Shown: positions 23,400 through 34,770 of the stretch, one piece after another
Position numbering within the stretch: position 1 is the first letter of the stretch
How the letters are laid out: the number at the start of each line of letters is the position of its first letter
Assembly (NCBI GenBank): GCA_009617715.1
Contig: VTFK01000228.1
Span: 62,001 to 126,000 of the forward strand
DNA: 64,000 nucleotides
Reading direction: 5' to 3'
DNA from: Plectrocnemia conspersa
Taxonomy: Eukaryota > Arthropoda > Insecta > Trichoptera > Polycentropodidae
Notes under the pieces: model-generated
The model's database searches: none
What the model saw: the letters and a program-made list of their open reading frames with translations, nothing else
Told to the model about the DNA's origin: nothing
Made by a program: the position numbers and the translations under genes

Positions 23400-23670
23400 T
23401 TGTTTATGCACTGAATTGCCATTGTTGCTGTTGAATTAATATGGGACGGTTATTCTATGGAATCTTTGATCATTACATCGTTTGTGTAACAAGTGCACTT
23501 ATCGACGAGTCGCGAAGACTAATTAAATTTGAATTTCTTGCGCTTTTAACGCGTTTTTATGACTATTTCTCACGGTCAATAATTATGTGCAACCAGTCTT
23601 TTCTACTAGATCCATTATTCATTGTTATTTTAAACCTAAAAATAATTCACTGTATAACATATCAACAATT
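23400..23670. repeat. Locus 2 of the GCGCTTTTAACGCG motif
   Basis: Positions 23,540-23,553 repeat the 14-mer of 7,530. The match extends into TTTCTCACGGTCAAT about 25 bp later. The surrounding 77-codon plus frame (23,441-23,674) begins with a true ATG and has a somewhat balanced first half (VTSALIDESRRLIKFEF), but there is no recognisable domain. It may be a decayed element shared with locus 1. Confidence 0.4.
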
Positions 23671-23945
23671 TTAATCATTGATAATTTTCCATTTTTGTCA
23701 TTAAAGAAAAAATTACAACTAATTCAGGCTTGAAAAATTGATAAACAAATATTTTTAATGAATTAAAAAATATTTTTTAGGATTTCCTTGCTAAAATTAA
23801 GCCCTGAATAACTCAAAAAGTAAAATATTTTTTAAAGACTTTTTAATAAATGTCTTGAAATGACTCATTTAAATGATACAAACTACTGAATAAAATAAAT
23901 AAAATAAAAAAAATAGTAATATCGCTTTTAATATAATTTTAAAGA
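23671..23945. other. A+T-rich non-coding DNA
   Basis: Nothing recognisable. Confidence 0.6.
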
Positions 23946-23949
23946 TTTT

Positions 23950-24240
23950 TAACTAACCTGACACGAAAGTCGCCAGTTACCGATGTCTGCTGGCGAGATC
24001 ACCTCTCGGCTAGTTAGTCACACGTGTAAAGTGAAACTCTCCGAGTTAATACGTACGTCGCGGTGGCGTGTGAACATTTTTTGCCCGCTTTTTATGTTTG
24101 ATGATACACCTCTGGCTTTAGCGACGGTGCACGCCATCGCTGTAGCCCGGGGCTTAATGGACAAAGAAACAGGGTGCAGTCACAACACATACGGTTGCGT
24201 TGTTTTTCCTTAACGACCGTCGGTAGCAAACATTTTTACT
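23950..24240. promoter_or_regulatory. Compact GC/CpG-rich island
   Basis: Sharp-edged GC-rich block containing CACACGTGTAAAGTG, CGTACGTCGCGGTGGCG and GTAGCCCGGGGC. The 76-codon plus frame starting at an ATG (23,983-24,213) has a plausible composition (LALATVHAIAVARGL) but no recognisable family, upstream acceptor or downstream donor that I can identify. Candidate enhancer or an orphan exon. Confidence 0.35.
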
Positions 24241-24475
24241 TAAAAACGCGGAATATCAGTTTTCACAGCTAAGCATAAATGCTGTGTTGTAGATTTTTTC
24301 TGAACAAATATTTTTATCTTTTACAATTGAGACAATCTGGAATACCTTAAAATAATATAAAATATTATGACCCAAATTCCAAGAGTATTATTTTGCTTAA
24401 AGACCAAGTAAATTTGTTGAAAAATAAGATTGTTCTTTTTGAGTCAGATTATGTATGGTTTTCATAATAATTGTT
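24241..24475. other. A+T-rich non-coding DNA
   Basis: Nothing recognisable. Confidence 0.55.
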
Positions 24476-24482
24476 CTTCTAG

Positions 24483-24720
24483 TTATGTATACGTCTTAAA
24501 ATAAGGTCGTTTTCGAATATCAGTTTGAGTTCTGGACTTGACGTAAAGAGAGAAGCGGCTGTTTTTAATATTTTTCTGTATTTATATATAATCGGCGGAG
24601 TTTGCATTAACTTTCGTGTGCTCGAAGTTGGAAATATCAAGAGAAAGTTTTTGACGAAGTGCCGTCTGCAACTAATTTTAACTAGAAATAAAATGTAAAC
24701 ACTTATCTGCGAGCTTAAAT
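24483..24720 (+). repeat. Family B repeat, copy 3, open for 71 codons
   Basis: A plus-strand frame is open from 24,483 to the stop at 24,696. It contains SSGLDVKREAAVFNIF (near 24,528-24,575), aligning with DVDLKREAAAFAIF at 38.3 kb and LKREAAASAMF at 41.2 kb. It is the longest uninterrupted frame among the copies. There is no ATG near the start of the frame, so it is a fragment. The family is unrecognised. Confidence 0.5.
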
Positions 24721-25825
24721 AAAAATGTTAGTTGCAGCGTTTTTGGAAGTGTATTCCAAATAGAAGAGTAGATAAAAGGACTAATTATACGATTTATATA
24801 TTTAGACCACCTAGGGGATGTTCCATATTCGCCCAGTTTTCACTGCAACGATTAATTACGAATATTTGGGGCTGTAATTATATTTGTTAATATCCGTCTC
24901 TTCTTTTACTGTATTTTTTGTGTTGCATGGCCGTTAAAGGTTAAACAGATTGGTCATCTGGCAAATGTTACGCATTTCAATATAATACAATAGCACGTAA
25001 ATTTTTACTTTACTCGCAAAGTACTTTTTTAAAAATGACTGGCACGGACCCATCCTTTTTTATGCAGCGGTTGTAATTAATTAGATATTTAATTCTCAAC
25101 AAAAAAACTACGATATTTTTCTCGAGAAATTTGCTGATTTTAGAAGTGAAAATAAACAAAATACGGATTTTAAAGTTTACTCAGGTATGACTGGGAACGG
25201 ACTGTAAAGATGTTTTTAGCTAATCCCTAAAAAAAGTCACTTGATAAATGTAAAATGCACAAATATCTCACAACTTGCCGCCGTCTCGTAAAGACTAATA
25301 TCATTATTTTATAAAGCTTTTAAGGTGTACGATGCGATAGGTTTTATTTTCACAATCAAAATAAAAGTTTTATCTCTTTTGTAAACGTCGATAATCGCTT
25401 ATAGATCACCAAAAAATGTGGTATACTTTAAAATATCATGGAATTGTTCTTGCATATACTACAAAAATAGTCAAAATTTATTCTTTTTAATCTCTATATC
25501 TTTTGATAAAAAAAACACAAACATAATTTTTATTACGTATTTAATAGTGTACTATGATATATGGTTAATTCTTAACCAAATCGTATCTTTATTACATATT
25601 CTGGTTTAAAAATATATTTTTTTGCACAAGTATATTTTTTGTATTAAAACAGTTACAAAAAAAATAATTCAATATTTTTTTTACTTTTTTTAAAAAATAT
25701 TATTAAAATGGTTTTTAAAATGTATATAAATATAATATGTACTAACAAAAAAATTAAAAACGATTATTAGGACTTTATAAATTATATTGTAGATAACATT
25801 GACTTATCCACTAACGATCATCATC
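24721..25825. other. Mostly A+T-rich non-coding DNA
   Basis: A GC-richer stretch at 24,800-24,890 includes CGATTAATTACG, a homeodomain-type core. The 63-codon plus frame (25,418-25,609) is low-complexity. No gene. Confidence 0.55.
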
Positions 25826-25829
25826 AGGT

Positions 25830-25990
25830 ACAAAGCTAACATCATAAATAAACTTATCGCATATTACGCGTTAAAAGCGCAATAAACAGCGCATTTTATG
25901 TATACCGAACGTGACAAAAATAGATCTAGAGAGATTCTTTAACGGTCCTTTAGTATATGTACACAAAAAATGCACATTGACAAACAGGAC
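25830..25990. repeat. Locus 3 of the GCGCTTTTAACGCG motif (inverted)
   Basis: Positions 25,867-25,880 carry CGCGTTAAAAGCGC, the reverse complement of the 14-mer at 7.5 and 23.5 kb. Followed by AATAAAC, it matches the GATAAAC that follows the motif on the minus strand at 7.5 kb. Similarity beyond about 25 bp is not clear by eye. Confidence 0.4.
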
Positions 25991-26275
25991 AATAATATAA
26001 TTACTATTAGTATATTTTATCTGATGTTTATAGATAATTGTATATACTGCTAGTTATATTCTGTTTTCTTATTTATTTATTTTATACATATTTTCAAACA
26101 GATAATATATCACTTAATAATAACAAGAAAATAGTACATATTAAATTGTATTTTAGCTTCCTAAAAGCTTTAACAATGATAATAAGACAATTTTAATTAT
26201 ATCAAAATCAGTGCTTTTTACAATTTTCTATTATATATTTAATATTTATATATTTTCTTAACATTGTCTTTAAAC
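25991..26275. other. A+T-rich non-coding DNA
   Basis: Nothing recognisable. Confidence 0.6.
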
Positions 26276-26279
26276 CAAT

Positions 26280-26730
26280 ATGCCTGCATAATTAACGATA
26301 TTTTCTTCGACGCAGTCAAAACCTCCTATTCTAAAGCCTTTACCTATTTGTTACCATCTTGGTAAACCCCGCCAGACACCATTAATCCCATTACGGTCGT
26401 TTCTTTTGTGCGTATAAATTACGGAGACCAACCAACTTGCGCCGTTCCGAACACTTTCGACATTAAAAAGTCATAACGGAAACTTTGGAAAAGTTCAAAG
26501 TTTGTCTCTCCGTTTCACCTACCGGGCGCGTGTCTATTAAACAATTTTCCGGCCTGGAAAATTAACGCAAGGTAAACACCGTTGAATTTCCCCCCGGAGA
26601 TTTACAACCTATGTTGTCTATCTAACGGCGAGAACTCTCGTCTTGCGCGAATAAATAATTGAAAGGTGGAAAACCTATAGGCCCAAAGCGCCATCTTAAA
26701 CTTTTTCGAGTTTTCAATGTAAACTTGTTT
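26280..26730. promoter_or_regulatory. GC-richer island with a dyad AATTTTCC site
   Basis: A CpG-containing block (CTACCGGGCGCGTGTC, ATCTAACGGCGAGAACTC) with an inverted repeat of AATTTTCC (26,543-26,550) and GGAAAATT (26,556-26,563) around GGCCT. It also contains CCATTAATCCCATTACGG near 26,380, a homeodomain/K50-type cluster. No coding frame. Candidate enhancer. Confidence 0.4.
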
Positions 26731-26859
26731 TTTTGTGATGTGACAGCTCGATGTAAAATATATTTAAGGTACTGTATATAATATTAAATTTCAACCATTT
26801 TCTTTATTGATTGAGCTATTTATACCAGCAATATACTTGTTTCTAAAACATCATTCTGC

Positions 26860-27350
26860 TGCTGACGTATAACGCCATACATATTATATTTTTACGGTAA
26901 CGTTTTTTCTGCATCCCTACAGTTTTCATTTCAAATTTATTTTATTTTACACGACCTGACTATCGAAAAATATATTCTATGGTTTTAACAAATTATCTGA
27001 GACGACTGCTTAAATACTATGTACATAAACGTGAAGCAAAAAAATATTATGTAATTATTATGGCGCTTAGATCCTATAGGATTCCTACATCACAATCTCT
27101 AATCGGGTTTGCTCGTAATGAGAATTACGGTACAGTCTCGCCTTACTATATAGCGGAGCTTATACAACGTAAACGTGTCACGGGAGATCGGCGCCGTAAA
27201 TTGTGTACGTTTTTGCATATGCCATTGTTTGGGGGTTTCCAGCTTGAATTATGAGGTTCATAAAAGTGTATTTTTTCGTTATATATTAAACGAAATCTAA
27301 TATATGTATACGGAATTATTCTTGAGAATTTATAGCACATTTATTATTTT
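26860..27350. promoter_or_regulatory. GC-richer island with unrecognised 91-codon frame
   Basis: The plus frame 26,979-27,254 starts with ATG and is basic (includes LIQRKRVTGDRRRKLCTF). I recognise no domain, and a minus-strand frame overlaps half of it. Composition is intermediate between background and the strongest islands. It could be a short transposon remnant, a small ORF or a regulatory patch; none is secure. Confidence 0.25.
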
Positions 27351-28435
27351 ATGGAATTATCAATGGTTTAGCGTTCAACATAATACTGGCGCCAGCAACT
27401 GATGAATATTGCACATGGACGTAAATGCAAAGTGCTCAGCTGTTGTGTCATTATTTTATGCTACTTGACAACTTGAAAGTGTTGTGTTAATAATTTATTA
27501 TTATAAAAAAAATAAACACGACATGTTAGTCTACCATTTTTTTTAATATATGTTTTACAACGTATTCCTTATAAAGTTATTATAATAAATTGGGTCACTA
27601 TATGTAGAATATATTTTTAAAAACTACTCACAAATCAAACCTTAATAACTGAAGTTTCTAAATTATTCGGTTTAAATACAAAACTATTTATTTTAATTTT
27701 TAAAATAGTACAATAGTGAGTGTTTTAAACTTTAAATCAATACATATTTTAATTTCAACTATACCTCTTGTTAAAAAAAATAACTAGAATTATTTGTTTT
27801 CAATTAAAAGAAATAAAAAAATATTAGCTATTGAGACAGTCCAATATTAACTTAGAAATATAAGTAATTTATGAAATTTCACAAAGTTTTTTTTCGTTAT
27901 GATTTTTATTTGTTGTTTTTTTTGTTGTAAATAAGACTGTAATAACTTAACATATTATTAAGAAGGTAAATTTATTTGAAACAAAAAATATCATAATTAG
28001 GCTGTAGATAATAAAATGGTTAATCGAGGCAAAAATAATTACATGCGTTGTTCTCATACACAAAAAAATAAAACACACGTGTTTATTGAATTGATCAGTT
28101 TTTGCTGTTTTTAAAAAAATAGAAAGGTTTTTTTTAAGATATTGTTTTAATAATTATTAATTTTTTATTTATCATTGTTTTAATACTTTAGATGTTTTAT
28201 TTTATGTTATATATTATATAAGGTATTAAATCTAAATATTATAAATCCAATACCTAATAGTATAATTTGATAAAAAATATATCAAAAAAATTAGACATAA
28301 AATACATTTAACTTCTATAAAGATTAAATAATCGTAGAGGTGATTATATGTATAGTGATTTTATATCATAACAAAAAAGAAAAAAATCCACTAAGAAAGT
28401 ATAAATTTCATGGAATACTTTTACTAATACATATA
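27351..28435. other. A+T-rich non-coding DNA
   Basis: About 1.1 kb of A/T-dominated sequence with homopolymer runs. Nothing recognisable. Confidence 0.65.
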
Positions 28436-28625
28436 TTACTTATTAACCAACATGATTACTTATTGACCAATACCTGAAAGGCCTTGGGTTCGAATCCCAT
28501 ATGAATTTTTTAAATTCTATCGTGTCTGGAAGATCGAAATTATTGAGTATTATTTCATAATAATTTGCACTGATTAGGTTTTTACAGGGTTTCCTAATCT
28601 CACGGATGAATAAATAAAATAATTC
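28436..28625 (+). repeat. SINE family C, best-preserved copy
   Basis: A consensus B-box GGTTCGAATCCC lies at 28,487-28,498, preceded by TACCTGAAAGGCCTTG, a string shared with the 1.4-kb copy. It is followed by CATATGAA, then a TCTGGAAGATCGAAATTATT-type body, and a tail containing CCTAATCTCACGGATGAATA. It is the only plus-strand copy. The A-box side is degraded, so it is unlikely to be active or a tRNA gene. Confidence 0.6.
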
Positions 28626-29160
28626 GCGCTAGGTTGTGACAAAGCTATTGTGAACTATTAAACTATAATGATAGTTTATGATTATTTGTATTAATGTCAC
28701 CGATTTACAGATTTTACTTAGTTGGCGTTGTGTTTACCCCGTTGTAACACATTGGGATTGCGCCTTATGTTGCAACGATATGTGCAATGTAATGTATTTT
28801 AAGCCACAAACTATTTATTTTATTGACCACCGAATTCTGCTAAACGGTTTACATATAAATAAAAGGTTCTTGCAATAGAATAATTTATTTATTATCAAAA
28901 TACTTTTGTAACTTGTCGATATGACAAAAAAGAAAAAAAAACTAGCCTGCCAATGTTTATGATTTAATAACGTAATATTGTCTATAAAATCTTAATTAAT
29001 CTGGACCTGTATATGTATATCACTTGCCAACAATCGTATTTGACTTAATATCGTAATATTTAGGGTCTTACTATTGTGTGTAACTTAAGCAATAATATTT
29101 TAGAACGTTTACACATACATTTTGTCTGGTTAAATAAAACCCAACAATATACTGTTCGGT
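28626..29160. other. A+T-rich non-coding DNA
   Basis: The 66-codon plus frame at 28,678-28,878 has no recognised content. Nothing else. Confidence 0.55.
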
Positions 29161-29184
29161 TCTGCTCAACTGTAGTCTGAGCTA

Positions 29185-29275
29185 TTGTGGACCGTCGCCC
29201 ATATAACCATCGCCCAATTGACCGTCGCCCAATTGACCGGAATCGCCCATTTGTCCGTCGCCCAATTGTCGCGTA
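29185..29275. repeat. GC-rich 15-bp minisatellite, five units
   Basis: Units are ACCGTCGCCCATATA (29,191), ACCATCGCCCAATTG (29,206), ACCGTCGCCCAATTG (29,221), ACCGGAATCGCCCATTTG (29,236, 18 bp) and TCCGTCGCCCAATTG (29,254). Every unit is a multiple of three, so one frame stays open on both strands: repeats of TVAQL on the plus strand and GQLGDG on the minus. There is no start codon or splice context, so this is called a minisatellite. Confidence 0.75.
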
Positions 29276-29299
29276 CCGATATATTTGACAAATCGTACA

Positions 29300-30355
29300 G
29301 GAGCTTATTTTTATTAGTTAGATCGCATAGTAAATTTCTGTTTCATTAATTTTAAAAAATCAGACCTATTTTTTAAATTACATTTTTTTAATTAATACAG
29401 ATTAATTTTGGTGTAATTACTACTTACTATGTATATTTTTTGTACTGTTGCTTTTAATATTTATTTATAAATATTATTTGTACATAAAACTAGCATTACA
29501 AATATCTAAAAAATACAATTTACAATATTTTTCAGTATACTAGATCAACAAAATTTATATTATTTTGTTGATGGGATTCAATAGCCTAATTTTGTTGTAA
29601 AATTTTGCCCTGATTCAAAATCTATTATTATTGACACGATTACAACAAAATGTATATTAATTGCACCACTAGGTATAACAAAAAAGAAAGATTTTCTATA
29701 TTATTATTTTACACGTAAATCTTATATTTATAGCAAAAAATATACCGTATATATCCAACTTTATAAGCCGAGGATTTTCTAAGAAAAAAGCAAATGAAAA
29801 ATATGGGATCGCTTTATATTCGCCAAATATGAATAAATTCGGTTGTGAATAAATCTGATAAATTCTACTTGTAGAAACAATACTTAAATTGTTTTTATCC
29901 ACTAAATAATACTGACGATTAAAATGTTGGTGTATGCAACTAAAATACTATAAATACTTTACCGGGATCCATTATTTTTATAAACTGTTGTGTGAGTTTT
30001 GTTTGCGACTGTACGAAGTTGGAATAAATATTAGCTATTTTATTTTAATTTACAATATTTTTTTATTGATAATGGTAAAATGTCATAGCACAGAACTGAC
30101 AAAGGACACTTTTGACATTGTGCTGTTTTTTTTTCGATCATAGCTTGAACGCCACCAAGGCCACTGAAGTCATTAATAAAGTATTATATACAGGAAAAGC
30201 CAAGTCTTATATATTATTAGGTCTTTAGGGAACAGCTACCATTCAACATATGTCAATAGCGACTTAACATTTTTTTATGGAGCAATAAATATCTGAAAGA
30301 TGCATGTATCTTAAAAATTTGACGATGACCTGCTTGAGTCACTTAATAAATCAGA
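29300..30355. other. A+T-rich non-coding DNA
   Basis: Low-complexity open frames at 29,696-29,902 and 29,934-30,143 only. No gene. Confidence 0.6.
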
Positions 30356-30365
30356 TCATAAGCAA

Positions 30366-30414
30366 ACTAAAAAAAAATATTATCATAGAGACACTAAAAA
30401 AATATTATCATAGA
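30366..30414 (+). repeat. Short tandem duplication
   Basis: Two adjacent copies of ACTA(n)TATTATCATAGA (30,366-30,389 and 30,393-30,414), differing in poly-A length. Probably a replication-slippage product. Confidence 0.6.
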
Positions 30415-32435
30415 ATTTATTGTTGTTAAGACAAAAAAATATATTTTTTGAAAGCTTACGTCAATATTAGACAACAAAAAAAACGATGGTTTCGTTAAAT
30501 GAAACATTAATTTTAACCTTTAAGCCAGAGTTAACGATACGTCAATTATTGTGCATTTGTTGGAATATTTATTCCACATGCGCTTTTTTATCACAGAGAT
30601 CAAAAAATCTTGTACAGTTTTATAATACACTGCTTTCACTGTTTCATCTATAAAGTAAAAATAATCCATTCCGACATATGAAAAACACCCCTAAATGATT
30701 TGGTTTTAAACCATATAAATATTCAGAGAAATGTTACTTGAATTCTTATGAATTCAAGAAGTGATGTATTTTTTTTACACACTATCTATTAAAATAATAA
30801 TATTGTATTATATTTTAGTATTGCGAACATATCTATTCAACCATAATCGTTATTAAAATGAACTGCATAATCACATTGGATATTGAGAACCATTAATTAT
30901 TTTCTCACGATCATTTTACGATTACGAGTTGAAAACACATTATGCACAGTCTCGCTCGTGTATAACGATTTTATAGCTTATAGCGAAGTTCGAAGTTGGT
31001 GATCGCTGCTATAACGAGCTACTTTAAGATCACACAGCTTAGATAGAGACGATATTGAATGAGAATACATTATATACAATTCACGAATCATTGCCATAAT
31101 AATTTAAGGCTCTATAGCGTTGCTATTTCATTGAAAAATTGTGCATTTTATTATAATACTAGTATCGTAGCTATAATTTAAAAGAAAATGTATAAAATAA
31201 TCCTGAAATAAATGTCGTTTTTTAAATGAAACAAAAATATTGCTCTTCAATGTTTATTTTAATTTTAATGCTTAAGATAGAACCTTCTTACAACTCTCGT
31301 TCAATTTTTAAATATTATTAGCATTATATGTTAAAAGCTTTGATGCATAATTTTCCGATCCCTTTTTCACATCGTCTGTATTTTGAAAATTTTTCACGTC
31401 TAGGAAATGGCAGTAGCTGCCAAATGTTTTTAAGAAATTCATATAACATGAAATTTCGTATAAGTGATAAGAAATATACCATAGTAAATTTCGTGGCCCA
31501 ATTCTTATTATTTAATAATTTTAATAATTTATTTAGCTTAATAGCTAATTTTCACATTAAACAAATTTTAACTAAACGGTCATTTAATATATAACATTAA
31601 CAGAAAATAAAAAAAGATTTATTATTATAATTTATTTCTTATTGCACGGAGTTGTTTTTTTATTCCATATAGGAAACCCGTTACAGTTTTATTTTTGCGG
31701 ATTGTCCTAGGAATATTATTTTATATTATTATTATTAATATTATTACTCTGGTAACATATTATTTTCTAGCTTATATATAAATACTAAAACATTCATCTT
31801 CAATATTTCTTGAACATTTTACTATTCCAATCTATCAATCATACTTCTACAACTAGTTTATCTATTTTTATTTATGACTAATGTCATTGCCTTATTTTGT
31901 AATTTTTGAAACATTTAACAAAATTGCATTATTTATTTTAACAAAGTTATATATTACTAAAATAATAATCTGTAACAACATAGTCGCAATTTTTATATAA
32001 CATTGTTTCACCACTCGTTATGTAAATATTTTATTTTTTCCTCTAGTTTTCATTGTTACAGTGACAAAAACGAATAAAAACAAACTGTTGCGTTAAATGT
32101 CACGTCGTCAAAAATCTCATTTGTCAAAATAAAAATATGGGTGACGTGCAAAAATAAAATCGCAATATCAAATTGTCGAAAAGCTCATCGTGTGTTGCTA
32201 GGTTTTATATGTACGTATGTAGTATATCATTATATATCTGTTGCCGTGAAACTTTTTCTTTCAATGGTTAAAAGCTTTCCTTCATTATAAATAACAACGA
32301 TAATAAAGCTCAAATGAGCGGAAATGGCTGTTAATTTGTACTTGACACCTGAATACAAAGGAAATGTATAAAGTATACTTATAGTTCTAATTTAAGCTAT
32401 GTTTTTTATTAAGTATACACATTTCCGACAATCAA
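30415..32435. other. A+T-rich non-coding DNA
   Basis: About 2 kb. A few moderately GC-rich bases at 30,940-31,030 (AAGTTCGAAGTTGGTGATCG) and 32,100-32,190 are not distinctive. The 88-codon frame at 31,328-31,594 is A/T-driven. No gene. Confidence 0.6.
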
Positions 32436-32439
32436 TATT

Positions 32440-33030
32440 ACAATAATTTACTTAAGCTTAGGTACGCGTTAGCATCGAAAGTCGGGGAAAGAATTATGTG
32501 GTAAATAAACTTAAATATTGGGCACTGAATCAGTATTCTGTTTGTCTAGCAAACACATTTACCGGACGAGGGGCGGCAGCCAAGGTGTTGAACAAGGGCC
32601 GGATTGGAAACGGCACTTGTGGACCCGTAAACACCTTGTTTGTCCAGATAATGAGCGAAAACCCGCTAACGACCCGCCATGCGCGTTTACATTCGTTTTT
32701 ATTACGCGCCATGATTATAATTCACGATAAAGCATTTACACATGGGCTGTGCCCCAGGGCCCCCTGAAAAAAAAACCGCCACCCACCCACCCCCTTAATT
32801 TTGAAGCACATTTATGCGCGTGTTACATTTAATGTTAATTTTTTCACAGCGCCGACGTTTTTCGGCCGCCGAAAATAAATTATTGTTGCGAGCGCTAGGA
32901 GTATAAAAAATAATTTCAGCGAAAAGCCTCAGATAAACCGCTTTCGAATGGAAATTTATTAAAACGTTCCGCGCGCTTAAATGTGTATATCGCCGGTAGA
33001 TGCAAAAGTATCCGGCCTAAGTGTGATATA
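32440..33030. promoter_or_regulatory. Strongest GC/CpG island in the window
   Basis: About 590 bp of sharply elevated GC and CpG, including GGACGAGGGGCGGCAGCC, CCCAGGGCCCCCTG, an ACCC repeat (near 32,780) and TTTCGGCCGCCGAAAATAA. Within it lie TTTTATTACGCGCCATGATT (near 32,697) and AAATAAATTATTG, Hox/caudal-type A/T cores in a CpG setting. Three mutually overlapping frames (60-89 codons) cover 32,498-32,767 and none has a domain. It is probably a regulatory element, but could also be an unannotated promoter. Confidence 0.45.
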
Positions 33031-33795
33031 GATGTGGCTCGGTATCTTTAATTATATTTTTTCACACAATCTTTTTTTAAATGAAGATATTTTTTACTAA
33101 TTTTCAGTCATTTTTGTTAACAACTTTCAATTACAAATATATACCAGTTATATAGATTTTTATTTGAATGAACGTATTTCAAAAATCTCAAAAATCAAAT
33201 TGCATTTTAGTGATTTAGTCTTTAATTAAAAAAACATATTATATGTGCTTTACATATTATGGACTATCACGCGTAAACGCGTGAACGGTAAAGCAATTTT
33301 TTCAATACGTTTATTTCAATACTAATTATATACATATATACTATACATGCTACTTACTGATTCATTACTATTCTCACATTTACAATTTGCTATTAGCGAC
33401 ACTTAAATAAAAAATAAAAATTAGTGGATTTTGCAAAAAATATGAATAAGAGTTAGTGGGTATAATTCAGAGACAAAAAACTAAAAACCTTTTACAATTC
33501 AATAATGTTAAGTGATGATTTAAGTTAATTTTATTAAAGATTTAAAACCGTTGATGTGTTGATATGTTGAGTCATTGCAATGCTAAAAAGGTTTTTATAA
33601 TATTTTCGGGTATGAAAATGTAATTGTTTCTTAATCTCGTATATAAGGGCTGATTAATATGTATTTCTTTAAAAGATAACTATTATATATAAAAGGTGTA
33701 TTATATTTTTTTATAGCTTTATTTCATATGAATTTTAATTTATAAAAATTAGAAATACTACAATTTTTTTTTAATATATTAAATTTATATTTTTA
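33031..33795. other. A+T-rich DNA with a small hairpin
   Basis: Positions 33,267-33,284 form TCACGCGT-AA-ACGCGTGA, a perfect 8-bp-arm palindrome with a 2-base spacer and MluI-like ACGCGT cores. The rest is A+T-rich and empty. Confidence 0.55.
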
Positions 33796-34185
33796 AAGTT
33801 AACGCGCTGTTTCTAATAAGGGTCTCAATCGCGGCAAGTCATTTAGAGTGAATTTCCAAAATATGTTTATTTAATTTAAGCTTGGAATCCAAGTGAAAGC
33901 CCAGATATTATACGCTTGTTTTCTATTTTACATTACTGCCGTTTTTATCTTTAAAAGGTGGTGGCAGTGCTTGTCTATGTTTCAAAGTTGACTTAGTCTT
34001 CTAGGTTTGTAGACTCGTAATATAAAATAATATTAGAAAAAATGTTTTTTTTTTTTTTTTGAGTTTACAATTCGTATTCTAGACTGTTTATATATAAACT
34101 CAATTTAAAAATTGATTTTATTAAAATTTAAGTTATATTATTTTTCCATTGCAACACTTATTACGTTTTTGTTATGTTCAAATTT
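33796..34185. other. Mixed-composition non-coding DNA
   Basis: A weakly GC-richer patch at 33,800-33,990 (GGGTCTCAATCGCGGCAAG) without frame or repeat match, then A/T-rich sequence with a poly-T tract. Confidence 0.5.
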
Positions 34186-34189
34186 ATCA

Positions 34190-34770
34190 TTTTTACTCTT
34201 TACTTTTGTAGCTGAGGTCTTTACTATTTACTAAAGACTATTTTTTAGATTGGTATTATGTTGATATGATTAAAATGAAAGCAGTTTTAGTGAAAAAAAA
34301 TTGATTTTTTTTTTTAGATACTATTAAAATGTATGTTTTTGCCTTTTCTACTTTTTTTTATTTTCTAATGCAGTTAAACAGCTGTTTTTTGAAACAAGAT
34401 AACAAATAAGGCTGCCTTTAGATATTTACAAAATCTAATTTTTAGAAAAGTATGATTAAAATAACAGCAGTTATCGTGTCCTCATAAACCAGTATATCCC
34501 ATAGTTTTTATTTTTTTAACATATTTTTGCAGAAAAAGCGTATTAAATTAATCACTTGTTTAACCACTTAAAATGCGGGTGTTTTTTTGCAGTGTTCCAA
34601 AAAAATCATATTTTTTTATTGGTAATTATAATAGTAAATAATTATATATAAATATGAAAAATATTTTTTTTTTTTAAATTTATAGTTTTTGCAAAATTTA
34701 TGTTTTAAAATTACATAACGGGTATTTTTTGCATTGTTCCAAAAATATTGCGAATATTATTTTTACCGAT
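34190..34770 (+). repeat. Region of degenerate internal direct repeats
   Basis: TGATTAAAATGAAAGCAGTT near 34,268 recurs as TGATTAAAATAACAGCAGTT near 34,453. GCGGGTGTTTTTTTGCAGTG near 34,575 recurs as ACGGGTATTTTTTGCATTG near 34,719. Offsets of roughly 185 and 143 bp suggest an old, interrupted tandem array. Confidence 0.45.

Noticed and set aside
28487..28498. Genuine tRNA gene at the GGTTCGAATCCC match.
   Set aside because: No cloverleaf or acceptor stem closes around it, and the sequence aligns with other SINE-like copies.
29185..29275. CRISPR array at the short GC-rich repeats.
   Set aside because: The units are contiguous without unique spacers, and the context is eukaryotic.
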